Positions 1 to 9,463 of a stretch of DNA of 64,000 bases are shown in pieces. The notes under the pieces were generated by a model that did not search any database, was not told the origin of the DNA, and saw nothing but the letters and a program-made list of their open reading frames with translations. Source of the DNA: Streptomyces sp. NBC_00237 (GTDB taxonomy: Bacteria; Actinomycetota; Actinomycetes; Streptomycetales; Streptomycetaceae); the NCBI RefSeq assembly GCF_026342435.1, contig NZ_JAPEMT010000002.1:558001-622000 (forward strand), written 5' to 3'. The position numbers were made by a program, and so were the translations under genes. Each line of letters opens with the position of its first letter. The stretch's first letter is position 1.

Positions 1-1814
1 TCGTCGACCGCGAGAAGTCCCTCAACGAGGGCGCGATCATCGTGCCCGGTTCCCCGGTGGACTCCTGGCCGTGGCAGATCACGGTCAACTCCGGGTTCTT
101 CGACGCGGACAAGAAGCTGAAGGACTACACCGAGGAGGAGTGGGCGGACCTCCTGCACAAGCCTCCGACGAAGGTGAGGGTCGGCAAGAACAACTTCACC
201 TACGAGGGCCTCGCGGCACGGGTGCAGCGGACCATCCTGGTCAAGGACCGCGAGTCGATGCAGTCCCACATCCGGACCTTCGTCGACCGGGCGGTCGTGT
301 TCGCCGACTGCCCCGAGTGCGGCGGTACGCGGCTGACGCGGGCGGCCCTCGCCTCGAAGATCGACGGGGTGAACATCGCGGAGTGCTCGGCGATGCAGAT
401 CAGCGACCTGGCGAAGTTCCTGGGCGGGCTGGCCGCGCCGGAGGTCGCCCCGCTCCTGGTGAACCTGCGGGAGCTGCTGGACTCGCTGGTCGAGATCGGG
501 CTCGGGTACCTGAGCCTGGACCGTCCGGCCGGGACGCTGTCGGGCGGTGAGGCCCAGCGCGTGAAGATGGTGCGGCACCTCGGGTCGCCGCTGACCGATG
601 TCACGTACATCTTCGACGAGCCGACCACCGGGCTGCACCCGCACGACATCCGCCGCATGAACGACCTGCTGCTGCGGCTGCGGGACAAGGGCAATACGGT
701 GCTGGTCGTCGAGCACAAGCCGGAGGTGATCCGGATCGCCGATCACGTGGTGGATCTGGGGCCGGGTGCGGGTTCGGCCGGTGGCGAGCTGTGCTTCAGC
801 GGGGACGTGGCGGGTCTTGAGGCGTCCGGGACGCTGACGGGACGGCACCTCTCGCACCGGGCGCGGTTGCGGACGGAGGTGCGGACGCCGACGGGGTTCC
901 TGTCGATCGCCGGGGCGTCGCAGCACAACCTGAAGGACGTCAGCGTCGAGCTGCCGACCGGTGTGCTGACGGTGGTGACCGGAGTCGCCGGGTCGGGCAA
1001 GAGCTCGCTCATCCACGGGAACCTGCCGGGGCGTGAGGGGGTCGTGGTCGCGGACCAGTCGCCGATCCGGGGGTCCAGGCGGTCCAACCCGGCCACGTAC
1101 ACGGGGCTGTTGACTCCGATACGGAACGCCTTCGCCAAGGCCAACGGGGTGAAGGCGGCGTTGTTCAGCGCCAACTCCGAGGGCGCGTGCGGGAACTGCG
1201 GGGGGATCGGGCTGGTCTACACCGATCTCGGGGTGATGGCCCAGGTGTCGTCGGTGTGCGAGGTGTGCGGCGGGAAGCGGTTCACGGCGGAGGTCCTCGC
1301 GTACACGCTGAACGGCAGGAACATCCACGAGGTGCTGGGGATGTCGGTCGCCGAGGCGTACGACTTCTTCGCGGACGGCAGTGCGGTGGGGGGCGCTCCG
1401 GGGAAGCAGGCGCGGGCCCTGCTGACGCGGCTCGCCGAGGTGGGGCTCGGGTATCTGCGGCTCGGGCAGCCGCTGAACACCCTGTCGGGTGGGGAGCGGC
1501 AGAGGTTGAAGCTGGCGATTCACATGGCGGAGAAGGCGGCGACCTACGTCCTGGACGAGCCGACGACCGGGCTCCACATGGCGGACGTGGACCAGCTCCT
1601 CGCCCTTCTCGACCGGCTGGTCGACGCCGGGAACACGGTGATCGTGATCGAGCACCACCAGGCGGTGATGGCCCACGCGGACTGGATCGTGGACCTCGGC
1701 CCGGGCGGTGGCCACGACGGTGGCCGGATCGTCTTCGAGGGGACTCCCGGGGAGCTGGTGGCGTCGGGGACGACGCTGACGGCGCGGCACCTTCGGGAGT
1801 ACGTGGAGGGGTAG
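1..1814 (+). CDS. UvrA-family excision/resistance ATPase, 5' end outside window
   Basis: The reading frame is open from base 3 with no start in view, so the gene begins upstream of the window. The visible part carries the end of the first ABC module (a CPECGG zinc-binding pair, [10 protein letters not shown] signature, [11 protein letters not shown]alker B) and a complete second module (GVAGSGKSS Walker A near 990-1015, CGNCGG and CEVCGG zinc finger near 1195-1270, [17 protein letters not shown]-like Walker B). This is the UvrA architecture. The second module is compact, with little between Walker A and the zinc finger, which fits the UvrA2/DrrC-like paralogues linked to drug tolerance better than housekeeping UvrA; that assignment is inference because the N-terminus is missing. 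The gene ends with TAG, followed by an intergenic repeat. Confidence 0.9.
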   Translation, partial: VDREKSLNEGAIIVPGSPVDSWPWQITVNSGFFDADKKLKDYTEEEWADLLHKPPTKVRVGKNNFTYEGLAARVQRTILVKDRESMQSHIRTFVDRAVVFADCPECGGTRLTRAALASKIDGVNIAECSAMQISDLAKFLGGLAAPEVAPLLVNLRELLDSLVEIGLGYLSLDRPAGTLSGGEAQRVKMVRHLGSPLTDVTYIFDEPTTGLHPHDIRRMNDLLLRLRDKGNTVLVVEHKPEVIRIADHVVDLGPGAGSAGGELCFSGDVAGLEASGTLTGRHLSHRARLRTEVRTPTGFLSIAGASQHNLKDVSVELPTGVLTVVTGVAGSGKSSLIHGNLPGREGVVVADQSPIRGSRRSNPATYTGLLTPIRNAFAKANGVKAALFSANSEGACGNCGGIGLVYTDLGVMAQVSSVCEVCGGKRFTAEVLAYTLNGRNIHEVLGMSVAEAYDFFADGSAVGGAPGKQARALLTRLAEVGLGYLRLGQPLNTLSGGERQRLKLAIHMAEKAATYVLDEPTTGLHMADVDQLLALLDRLVDAGNTVIVIEHHQAVMAHADWIVDLGPGGGHDGGRIVFEGTPGELVASGTTLTARHLREYVEG

Positions 1815-1844
1815 GGGGCCGTTGCACGGTGCGGGCCGGGGTCA

Positions 1845-1907
1845 CTGCCGGGGCTCCGCCCCGGACCCCGGCCCGCCTCCGGCGGGTTGCGCAGTTCCCC
1901 GCGCCCC
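1845..1907. repeat. Dispersed Streptomyces-type intergenic hairpin repeat, copy 1
   Basis: A GC-rich block of nested inverted repeats (GGGGCTCCGCCCC, CCCGCCTCCGGCGGG) ending in GCGCAGTTCCCCGCGCCCC. The same block, inverted and about 90% alike, occurs at 60801-60865. It lies in the 1815-2045 gap between two convergent genes and could act as a bidirectional terminator. The rest of the gap is GC-rich with no credible gene. Confidence 0.75.
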
Positions 1908-2045
1908 CAATGCCCTCTCCCTCGCCCCCTTGGGCGGCGGGGCCGCCCCCCGGGGGCGGAACGGGCGGGCAAGGGGGCGGCCCCCTCGCTCCGGGCCCAC
2001 CCCGGAGCACCCCCGCCCCACCCCGCTACCGACCCAGCATCCCGG

Positions 2046-3233
2046 TCAGGCCAGGAAGTCCCGGCCGATGGCCTCCGCCACCCGTTCCAGGAGCTCTCCG
2101 GCCTGCGCCATGCTCTTCTCCACGTCCGGCTCCAGCGCACTCAGCGCGTACGCCCGCCGGATCCCCGCCCGCCCGAGCGCCTCCGCCGGAAGCGCCAGGC
2201 GGCCGCAGACCGCCACGACCTCCACGCCCGCCGCGCGCGCGGCAGCCGCGACCCCCGCCGGGGCCTTTCCGTGCAGGGTCTGCTCGTCGAGCGAGCCTTC
2301 GCCCGTGATGACCATGGTGGCCCGCTCCAGCGCCGGAGCGAAGCCCAGCACGTCGAGCATCACCTCGATGCCGGGGCGAAAGCGTGCCCCTAGGGCCGTC
2401 AAGGCCCCGTAGCCGATGCCGCCCGCGGCCCCCGCCCCCGGCGAGCCCGCCTCATCAGGACCGCCCGCCGCCGGGCCCAGTACCGACGCGAAGTGCGCCA
2501 GCGCCGCGTCGAGCGTCGCGACGTCCTCGGGCGACGCGCCCTTCTGCGGCCCGTACACCGCCGGAGCGCCCTTCGGCCCCGTCAGCGGATTGTCGACGTC
2601 GCTCGCGAGGATCAGGTCGACTCCCCCGGCGGAGGCGAAGCGCGGGTCGAGCCCGGAGAGGTCCGCCGAGGCGACCTCGGCCAGCGGACCGCCGCCCGGC
2701 CCGACCGGCACCCCGTCCGCGTCCAGGAAGCGCGCGCCCAGCGCGGCCAGCATCCCGGCCCCGCCGTCCGTGGTCGCGCTGCCGCCGACCCCGAAGACGA
2801 TGGTCTTCGCGCCCGCGTCCAGCGCCGCCCTCAGAAGCTCGCCCGAGCCGTACGTGGTGGCCGTGAGGGGGGCGAAGACGCCGGAGGGGAGGTGCTGGAG
2901 GCCCGATGCCTCCGCCATCTCCACCACGGCCGTGCCGTCCGCCTCGCGGAAGGCGTACGCCGCGGTCAGGCCCTCGCCGCGCGGGCCCGTGACCCGTACC
3001 TCGCGGCGCTCGAAGCCCGCGGCGACCGCAGCCGCCACCGTGCCGTCGCCGCCGTCGGCGACCGGCAGGGACTCGACCTCGACCCCGGGGACCGCCCTGC
3101 GCAGCCCGGCCGTCACCCGCTCAGCGACCTGCACGGCCGTCAGCGAGCCCTTGAACTTGTCGGCGGCGATCAGCACCCGTGCCTTCGCACCGGTTCCCTC
3201 GCTCGCCGCACTCTTTGCTGCTCCGTCCGTCAC
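2046..3233 (-). CDS. Glycerate kinase (GlxK/GarK family)
   Basis: About 395 residues, the usual length for bacterial glycerate 2-kinases. These phosphorylate D-glycerate with ATP and feed glyoxylate and serine breakdown into glycolysis. Visible family motifs are [11 protein letters not shown] at the start, [23 protein letters not shown], and [20 protein letters not shown] near the C-terminus. The open frame runs much further upstream over the antisense of the BCCT gene, but homology begins just after the GTG at 3233, which has an AAGGGA-type ribosome site a few bases before it. The gene converges on the UvrA paralogue and is divergent from the transporter at 3408. Confidence 0.93.
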   Translation of the reverse strand: MTDGAAKSAASEGTGAKARVLIAADKFKGSLTAVQVAERVTAGLRRAVPGVEVESLPVADGGDGTVAAAVAAGFERREVRVTGPRGEGLTAAYAFREADGTAVVEMAEASGLQHLPSGVFAPLTATTYGSGELLRAALDAGAKTIVFGVGGSATTDGGAGMLAALGARFLDADGVPVGPGGGPLAEVASADLSGLDPRFASAGGVDLILASDVDNPLTGPKGAPAVYGPQKGASPEDVATLDAALAHFASVLGPAAGGPDEAGSPGAGAAGGIGYGALTALGARFRPGIEVMLDVLGFAPALERATMVITGEGSLDEQTLHGKAPAGVAAAARAAGVEVVAVCGRLALPAEALGRAGIRRAYALSALEPDVEKSMAQAGELLERVAEAIGRDFLA

Positions 3234-3407
3234 CTTGCATCCCTTGCTTTCGAACAGGCAGTCGCGCCGCCCCGACCATAACCGTCCTGGCCACCCCCTG
3301 CCCATGGCCAGTATCGGAAGCCGGAACCCACCGCGCCCCGTGCCCACCCCTTCTGACGGCGCGCCAACCCCCCATATCACGACATTGAGCACCATAAGGT
3401 GTGCGGC

Positions 3408-5117
3408 ATGAGTACGGAATCCCTCGATCCACCGCAGCCGCCCCCGGAACCCTCCGAGGGGCCGGACACCGCCGCCCGCCCCGCCGTCGACGGCAGGCCC
3501 GACCAGGCGGTGATCGTCATCGGCGTACTCGCCGTGGCCGCCGTCGTCGCCTGGGCATTCATCGGCAAGGAGTCCTTCGAGAGCACTTCGTCGACGGCGC
3601 TCGCCTGGGTCCTCAACAACTTCGCCTGGCTGTTCGTCATCGCCGCCGACGTGTTCCTGCTGATGTGCCTGTGCATCGCGCTGAGCCGGTTCGGCCGGAT
3701 CAGGCTCGGCAAGGACGACTCCGAGCCCGAGTTCACGAACCTGGCCTGGATCGCCATGATGTTCAGCGCGGGCATGGGCATCGGCCTGATGTTCTACGGG
3801 GTCGGGGAGCCCCTTCAGCACTACCTCACCCCGCCGCCCGGCAGCGGGGCCGCACCCGGTTCCGGGGACGCCGCCCGCGCGGCCCTGGAGTACTCCTTCT
3901 TCCACTGGACGCTCGGCCCGTGGGCGATCTACGGCGTCGCCGGTCTCGCCCTCGCCTACGCCACCTTCCGCAAGGGGCGCGGAAACAGGATGAGTTCCGC
4001 CTTCGTGCCGCTGCTCGGGGAGAAGCGCGCGGTCGGCTGGCAGGGCAAGGTCATCGACCTGCTCGCCGTGTTCGCGACCGTCTTCGGCACCGCGACCAGC
4101 CTGGGTCTCGGCGCGCTCCAGGTCTCCAAGGGCCTGAACATCGTCACCGGCGTCGAGGACACCAAGACCGTCGAGCTGATCATCATCGGCTCGCTGTCCG
4201 CGGCGTTCGTACTGTCCGCCTTCTCCGGCCTGCACAAGGGCGTGAAGTGGCTCAGTACGGTCAACATCGTGCTGGCCACGCTGCTGATGCTGTTCGTGTT
4301 CGTCCTCGGCCCGACCGTGTTCATCCTGGACGCGATCCCCGCCTCGATCGGCGGCTACCTGACCAACCTGGTGCCGATGGCGACCCGCACCGGCGCCTTC
4401 GGCGACAGCGAGTGGCTGGGCACCTGGACGATCTTCTACTGGGCGTGGTGGCTGTCCTGGGCCCCGTTCGTCGGCACGTTCATCGCCCGGATCTCCAAGG
4501 GCCGCAGCATCCGCGAGTTCCTGATCGGGGTGCTGCTGGTGCCCAGCGGCGCGACGGTGGTGTGGTTCTGCGTGATGGGAGGTTCCGCGCTCCGCCTGGA
4601 CGACACCGGGGCCGCCGACATGGCGGGCTCGGTGAAGGACGGCGCGGAGGCTTCGCTGTTCGCGCTCCTGGACGCGCTGCCGCTGTCCACCCTCACCTCG
4701 GTCATCGCGATGCTGCTGGTCATGACGTACTTCGTGACCAGCGCCGACTCGGCGTCCCTGGTGATGGGCTCGCTGACCAGCCGGGGCTCCTTGCACCCGC
4801 CGACCTGGCTGGTGGTGCTGTGGGGCGTACTGATGGCCTCGGTCGCGGCAGGACTGCTGCTCGCGGGTGGTCTGAACTCCCTCCAGACGGCGACGATCCT
4901 GGTCGCGCTGCCCTTCGTCCTGGTCATGCTCGGCCTGTGCTGGGCACTGGTGAAGGAGCTCCGCGAGGACCCGGGCGCGGGCCCGGCCCGCCACCACGCG
5001 CTGCACGGCCTGCGGGACGCCGTACGGGCGATGGTCGGTGACGCGATCACCGAGCAGGGCCCCGACCGGAGGCACCCGAGGCTGCGCCGCGCGGCCAAGT
5101 CCCGTACGGACGACTGA
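3408..5117 (+). CDS. BCCT-family choline/glycine betaine transporter
   Basis: A 569-residue polytopic membrane protein with about twelve hydrophobic segments. The BCCT signatures are clear: GMGIGLMFYGVGEP, the WTIFYWAWWLSWAPFVG block of the substrate site, and FIARISKGRSIREF. The family imports quaternary amines such as betaine, choline or carnitine, usually Na+-coupled, for osmoprotection. ATG 3408 is chosen over an in-frame GTG at 3399 because AAGG at 3396-3399 sits at the right distance. The charged Arg/Asp-rich C-terminal tail is typical of osmosensing members. Exact substrate cannot be read from sequence. Confidence 0.93.
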   Translation: MSTESLDPPQPPPEPSEGPDTAARPAVDGRPDQAVIVIGVLAVAAVVAWAFIGKESFESTSSTALAWVLNNFAWLFVIAADVFLLMCLCIALSRFGRIRLGKDDSEPEFTNLAWIAMMFSAGMGIGLMFYGVGEPLQHYLTPPPGSGAAPGSGDAARAALEYSFFHWTLGPWAIYGVAGLALAYATFRKGRGNRMSSAFVPLLGEKRAVGWQGKVIDLLAVFATVFGTATSLGLGALQVSKGLNIVTGVEDTKTVELIIIGSLSAAFVLSAFSGLHKGVKWLSTVNIVLATLLMLFVFVLGPTVFILDAIPASIGGYLTNLVPMATRTGAFGDSEWLGTWTIFYWAWWLSWAPFVGTFIARISKGRSIREFLIGVLLVPSGATVVWFCVMGGSALRLDDTGAADMAGSVKDGAEASLFALLDALPLSTLTSVIAMLLVMTYFVTSADSASLVMGSLTSRGSLHPPTWLVVLWGVLMASVAAGLLLAGGLNSLQTATILVALPFVLVMLGLCWALVKELREDPGAGPARHHALHGLRDAVRAMVGDAITEQGPDRRHPRLRRAAKSRTDD

Positions 5118-5144
5118 GGTTGAGCATGTTCGGTACGTAGCAGG

Positions 5145-5173
5145 AGGGGCGCGGCAGCAACTGCCGCGCCCCT
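5145..5173. terminator. Bidirectional terminator hairpin
   Basis: Perfect 13-bp stem (AGGGGCGCGGCAG) with a CAA loop, in the 65-bp gap between the convergent BCCT and SUKH-like genes. No T tract, as is common for Streptomyces terminators. Confidence 0.8.
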
Positions 5174-5182
5174 TCGGCGAGT

Positions 5183-7534
5183 TCACCCCGACAGGTGCTC
5201 CATCTGGTCGTCGCCCAGGTAGAAGTACCACTGCGTCTCGGCGTCCGGGTGCGGGTACGCCACGGGGTCGACCATGGCGAGCGCGTCGAGGAACGTCTCG
5301 ACCAGCTCGGGGTGTTCACCCTCGAAGTGGCCTTCGGCGGAGAGCCTGCGGACCCGGCCGATCATCCAGACGGTGACGTTGTACGCGGAGACGTCGACGT
5401 TCATCGGGTACTCGTCGCCGCTGTCCATGTACCGGCTGTACACCCGCCCCGTCGCCCCGTCCAGCAGCAGCGCCCCGTCGTCGCCGATCACCCCGAGCCG
5501 CACGATGCCCTCGGCGCCCTCGGGGCGGGGGTAGTACTCCTCGTCGTAGTCGAACTCCGTGGCGAGTTGCGCGGAGGGGTCCTCCTCGCGTTCGTAGAGC
5601 TCGGCGACCGTCGGCAGCGTACCCCCCTCCATCTCGATGACGGCCGTGTCGACGTCCGCGAGGCCCGTCTCCAGCAGGTGGCGGCGGGTGGCGGGGTGGC
5701 TGAGTGCGGCGGGCAGTTCCGGCTTCAGCAGCCCGAAGCACCGCCCGTAGTCCCCGGACAGGTCCACGTCCAGCACCTCGTCGTCCAGGTCGTACACGAG
5801 TCCGTCGATCCCCGGGCCCCCGATCCACACCAGCGGTCGCACCAGCATCTGCTGCCGCCAGAAGCCCGATACGCCCGGCCACTCCTGGAGCATGCGGGGG
5901 TCGCAGTCCCGGACCACCTTGAGCATCTCCTCCTGGAGCGCCGCGACGACGTGCGGCCCGCACGGCACCCGGTTGCGGGCGTACGGACCCGTGTCGGGCC
6001 GCATCCGGGCCACGGCCTCGGTGAGGTAGGAGAGGGTGGACACGTCGGATGCGAGCAGTTCCAGCTCCTGGGGCCGGATCGGTTCGCGGTGGTAGTAGCC
6101 GGTGGTCAGGACCCGCCCGGTGTCCCCCTCCAGCAGGACGGGTCGACCGCCCCTGCCGTACGAGAAGGAGCCGAGCCGGTAGAGCCCGCCGGGCCCCGCC
6201 TCCGCCAGGCCCAGGTCGAAGCGGAGCAGCGGCGCCTCGCGCGGCAGCCCGACCTCGGCGAGGAAGGCGCGGGTCGGCCCGTGCCGGAGCCCGGGCGGGA
6301 GTTCGGTGGCCGTGACCAGACCCTCGGCGCCGTGGACCGATTCGGCGCGCGGCCGGTCGTACGGAACGCGCAACGGCCGGTCGTCGAGCGTCCCGGGTGC
6401 GGAGATCGCCCCCGTGACGACGTCGCCGACGTGGCTCGGCCAGATGTTCCCGTCGTACGGGCGTTCCGCCGCGCCCGCTCCCTCGGCGGGGGCGCGCGCT
6501 CCGAACGGGTCGACGGAGGCGAGGAGTTCGGTGAAGGTCGCGGCGGCCGTCGGGTGGTCGTCCTCGGTGAGGCGGTGGACGGCGTCGAGCGCGCGGATCT
6601 GCGGGAGCGCCCAGGTGGTGAAGGCGAGCGCGGAGACGTCCGTGTTGAGCGGCACGAGGACGTCGTCGGCATGCCGGCCGTAGAGGCGTCCGGTGTCTCC
6701 TTCGAGGAGCAGTTCGGCGTCCTCGACGGGGCCGCCGAGGCTGATCATGCGCGCGGCTCGGGGCGGGGTGCCGTACCCCTGGCCGCTGTCCGTCCACGGT
6801 TCGACGGGCTCCGTCAGCCACCCGGGTGCGGCCTGCCGGACGAGTCCGTGGGTGCGCAGGAAGCGGCGGGTGGGGGCGTGGGTGAGGGATGCGGGCAGCG
6901 CGTCGTCCTCGTACCGCAGGATCTGCCATGCCGGGAACGCGTCCTCCAGGAACCCCCCGGACAGGTCGAAGGCGAGGCCGTCGTCACCCGGCGGGGCGAT
7001 CCAGGCGAGGGTGCGGATCACCATCTGGGCCCGCCAGAAAGTCGATATGTCGTCGGCGACGTCCAGCAGGACGGGATCCGTCTCGGCGATCAGCTCCAGC
7101 ATGGTGCGCCGCATTCCGGCGACGGTGCCGGGGCCGCAGGCGACGGTGCGCCGGTCGTAGCGTCCGGCGTCGGGGCGGAGCATCGCGACCAGTTCGCAGA
7201 GGTGCACGAGGGAGGAGAGGTCGGTGGCGAGGAGCCGGTGCGCGCCGTCGTCCTCGACGTACACGCGGCCGGTCGTGCCGTCGAGCACGATGCGGTGCGA
7301 GGAGGGCAGGAAGGCGAAGGCGCCGATCTGGCGGCCCAGTCGGCCGCGAGCCAGTCCGCCCGTGATGTCGAACCGCATCAGCGGGGCCTCGCGGGGCAGT
7401 CCGACCGTGGTGAGGAATGCGCGGCTCTGCGGATGCCGGGGCCAGTCCGGGGGCAGGGACTCGTCCGTCGCCAGGGAGACCCCGCCCTCCGCGAGCGCCC
7501 CGCCCAGTTGCTCCGTCCCGAAGTCCACCAGCAC
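5183..7534 (-). CDS. Multidomain SUKH-4-like protein (four tandem units)
   Basis: A 783-residue protein made of four related units. Each starts with a motif of the form LP-x-(D/S/R)-x(2)-HP/HAP/HGP-(S/T)-R-x-FL-x(2)-(V/H)GL, near residues 23, 206, 410 and 605. Each continues into a beta-rich stretch ending in (L/V)DG-(T/A)TGRVY-like turns and a helix following N/TDVS. Units 1 and 3 share a further FWR-x-QM-x-(I/V)R-x-L-x-WI block, giving an ABAB order, so a two-domain protein seems to have duplicated. The motif pattern is that of SUKH-4 immunity proteins, which are normally a single domain of about 170 residues. GTG 7534 is chosen for its GGGGA site six bases upstream and because the frame further upstream overlaps the NUDIX promoter. 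Function unknown; no toxin is adjacent. Confidence 0.75.
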   Translation of the reverse strand: MLVDFGTEQLGGALAEGGVSLATDESLPPDWPRHPQSRAFLTTVGLPREAPLMRFDITGGLARGRLGRQIGAFAFLPSSHRIVLDGTTGRVYVEDDGAHRLLATDLSSLVHLCELVAMLRPDAGRYDRRTVACGPGTVAGMRRTMLELIAETDPVLLDVADDISTFWRAQMVIRTLAWIAPPGDDGLAFDLSGGFLEDAFPAWQILRYEDDALPASLTHAPTRRFLRTHGLVRQAAPGWLTEPVEPWTDSGQGYGTPPRAARMISLGGPVEDAELLLEGDTGRLYGRHADDVLVPLNTDVSALAFTTWALPQIRALDAVHRLTEDDHPTAAATFTELLASVDPFGARAPAEGAGAAERPYDGNIWPSHVGDVVTGAISAPGTLDDRPLRVPYDRPRAESVHGAEGLVTATELPPGLRHGPTRAFLAEVGLPREAPLLRFDLGLAEAGPGGLYRLGSFSYGRGGRPVLLEGDTGRVLTTGYYHREPIRPQELELLASDVSTLSYLTEAVARMRPDTGPYARNRVPCGPHVVAALQEEMLKVVRDCDPRMLQEWPGVSGFWRQQMLVRPLVWIGGPGIDGLVYDLDDEVLDVDLSGDYGRCFGLLKPELPAALSHPATRRHLLETGLADVDTAVIEMEGGTLPTVAELYEREEDPSAQLATEFDYDEEYYPRPEGAEGIVRLGVIGDDGALLLDGATGRVYSRYMDSGDEYPMNVDVSAYNVTVWMIGRVRRLSAEGHFEGEHPELVETFLDALAMVDPVAYPHPDAETQWYFYLGDDQMEHLSG

Positions 7535-7616
7535 GTGTGTCCCCTTCCCCGCCCTTACGGGCGCCCCCGTCACGATCGCGAGCGAGCGTACAAGGGGGGT
7601 TTGTAGGGTGGGTCGG

Positions 7617-8150
7617 GTGACCCAGGAATCCCGCAACACCCCGTCGGCACGGACCACGGTGACCCCCGAGGAGTACGCCGCGTACATCGCCTCACTGCCG
7701 CGCGTACTCGCAGGGGCCGCGGCCCTCTTCCGGGACGAGGAGGGCCGCGTCCTGCTGGTCGAGCCGAACTACCGGGAGGGATGGGTACTGCCGGGCGGCA
7801 CGGTCGAGTCGGAGTCGGGCGAGACGCCGCGAGGGGGCGCGCACCGCGAGACGCTCGAAGAGATCGGCCTGGACGTCGAGCTGGGCCGACTCCTGGTCGT
7901 GGACTGGGCGACGGCCCCGGGGCGACCGCCGATCGTCGCGTACCTGTACGACGGCGGGGTGCTGGACGCCGCGCAGCTCGCCGCGATCAGGCTTCAGGAG
8001 GAGGAGCTGGTGTCGTGGCGCCTGGTCCCGGTGGACGAGGTCACCTCGTACGCCTTGGGCTCCTTGGGCTCCCGCATCCTCGCGGCCCTGGCGGTCCTGG
8101 CGGACGGCACGGGCGCCGCCGAGCTGGAGAACGGCCGCCGCGTGAGCTAG
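7617..8150 (+). CDS. NUDIX hydrolase
   Basis: A 177-residue NUDIX-fold protein, predicted to hydrolyse a nucleoside diphosphate linked to another group. The NUDIX box lies around residues 60-85: LPGG, then GETPRGGAHRETLEEIG, with the metal-binding RE-x(2)-EE core intact. The spacing between the first Gly and Glu is two residues longer than the usual G-x5-E, a small insertion. GTG 7617 is chosen because it precedes the conserved region by a plausible length and follows a purine-rich stretch; the frame is open further upstream over the divergent gene. Its stop overlaps the stop of the convergent MFS gene by 3 bp. Confidence 0.88.
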   Translation: MTQESRNTPSARTTVTPEEYAAYIASLPRVLAGAAALFRDEEGRVLLVEPNYREGWVLPGGTVESESGETPRGGAHRETLEEIGLDVELGRLLVVDWATAPGRPPIVAYLYDGGVLDAAQLAAIRLQEEELVSWRLVPVDEVTSYALGSLGSRILAALAVLADGTGAAELENGRRVS

Positions 8151-9367
8151 GCGGCGGTCTGGGTCCTGGGGCTCGGCTCCGCCACGCCGCCACCGCCCAC
8201 CTCCCCCGGGGCCCCCTTGCGCACCCCCCTCTCCAGCCCGAGCGTCACGACCACCGACAGCCCCGCCACCACCGTCATCGCCACCCCCGCCGAAACGAAC
8301 TGCGCGACCGCCCCCGCCAGCCCCGCCCCCACTCCCTGCATCGCCAGCATCCCCGACGTGTGCAACCCCAGCGCGTGTCCGCTCAACGCGTCCGGCGTCA
8401 GCGCCATCAACCGCTCCTGAAGCAGCAGCGTCGCCGCGAACCCCACCGACGCGACGAACACCACCGCCGCCCCCACCACCAACGGCGGTTCCAGGAAGAA
8501 CACCAGATACGGCACGGCCAGCAGCAGCCTCAGCACCGGCCCGCCCCGCGCCCGCCACCCCGCCGACACGAACCGTCCCACCACGGTGTCCCCGACGAAC
8601 ATCCCGCACGCCGCGCACGCGAACAGCACGCCAGCGGAAGCCGGTTCGTACGGTACGAAGAGCGACTCGCAGCCCACGATCAGCCCGTTCGGCACGCACA
8701 GCATCAGGTACACGTACCGCCGCGGCTTCGAAGCCCACAGCACCCCGTTCGTACGCCACGTCTCCGCGACCGAGGCCCTCCCCTTCGCCCGAGGCGGCCT
8801 GCTGCTCAGGCCGAAGCGCGCGACGGCCGCCGCCGCGAGGTAGAGCCCCGCCCCAACGAGCAGCGTGCCGCGCGGCGACAGCACGGTCACCAGCAGCCCG
8901 CCGACGGCGAAGCCCATGATCTGCATGGCCCCGTTGGACATGTTGATCACCGAGCGGCCGATCAGGAAGCCGTCCCGGGGAAGGATCTCGTTGAGGAGCC
9001 CGTACACCACTCCCCCGCCCAGCGAGGCGAACACGCCGAGCCCCAGCAGCACCGCGAAGGAGGCCCCCACCGGCAGCCCCGGTATCGCCTGCACCGCCGT
9101 CGCCACCGCGAACAGCAACCAGAGCCCGGTGATCGCGGCACGCGGCGGCAGCCGGTCGGCGGCCGACAACAACGTAGTCGCGCCGAGGAGTTGGAGCAGT
9201 GAAGGACCGAACATCGCGAGGGACGAGAGGAGCGGCGAGCCGGTGGAGGAGTAGATGAGGACGCCGAGGGCCAGACCGGTCACGGTCTGGGCCGCCGACT
9301 TCATGGAGGCGTTCAGGAACAACGGCGTGAACTCCGGCTGCCGGAACAGTTCGCGGTAGGTGTGCAT
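8147..9367 (-). CDS. MFS transporter
   Basis: A 406-residue membrane protein with about ten to twelve hydrophobic segments and short cytoplasmic loops, consistent with a major facilitator efflux permease of the kind paired with ArsR-like regulators. The N-terminal FRQPEFTPLFL and a paired GLAL-V-S half are typical of this class. No substrate can be assigned. ATG 9367 has no evident ribosome site upstream, so the mRNA may be leaderless or start inside. The gene is divergent from the regulator at 9464 with a palindrome between them, and its last bases overlap the NUDIX stop. Confidence 0.88.
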   Translation of the reverse strand: MHTYRELFRQPEFTPLFLNASMKSAAQTVTGLALGVLIYSSTGSPLLSSLAMFGPSLLQLLGATTLLSAADRLPPRAAITGLWLLFAVATAVQAIPGLPVGASFAVLLGLGVFASLGGGVVYGLLNEILPRDGFLIGRSVINMSNGAMQIMGFAVGGLLVTVLSPRGTLLVGAGLYLAAAAVARFGLSSRPPRAKGRASVAETWRTNGVLWASKPRRYVYLMLCVPNGLIVGCESLFVPYEPASAGVLFACAACGMFVGDTVVGRFVSAGWRARGGPVLRLLLAVPYLVFFLEPPLVVGAAVVFVASVGFAATLLLQERLMALTPDALSGHALGLHTSGMLAMQGVGAGLAGAVAQFVSAGVAMTVVAGLSVVVTLGLERGVRKGAPGEVGGGGVAEPSPRTQTAA

Positions 9368-9405
9368 GGAGGGAGCCTGGGAGCCCCGCCGGGAACGGCG
9401 TAATG

Positions 9406-9423
9406 TTTCGCACGTACGCGAAA
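9406..9423. promoter_or_regulatory. Candidate operator between MFS and ArsR-like genes
   Basis: TTTCGC and GCGAAA arms, 6 bp each, separated by 6 bp, in the 96-bp divergent intergenic region. Position and symmetry suit an autoregulating winged-helix dimer. Confidence 0.55.
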
Positions 9424-9463
9424 GTCCGGGCGCTCAGGGCCGCATGGGGAGGGAGGGCACCGC

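Noticed and set aside
3234..5231. N-terminal extension of the glycerate kinase frame
   Set aside because: It covers the BCCT gene antisense and is compositionally odd; family homology begins right after GTG 3233, which has a ribosome site.
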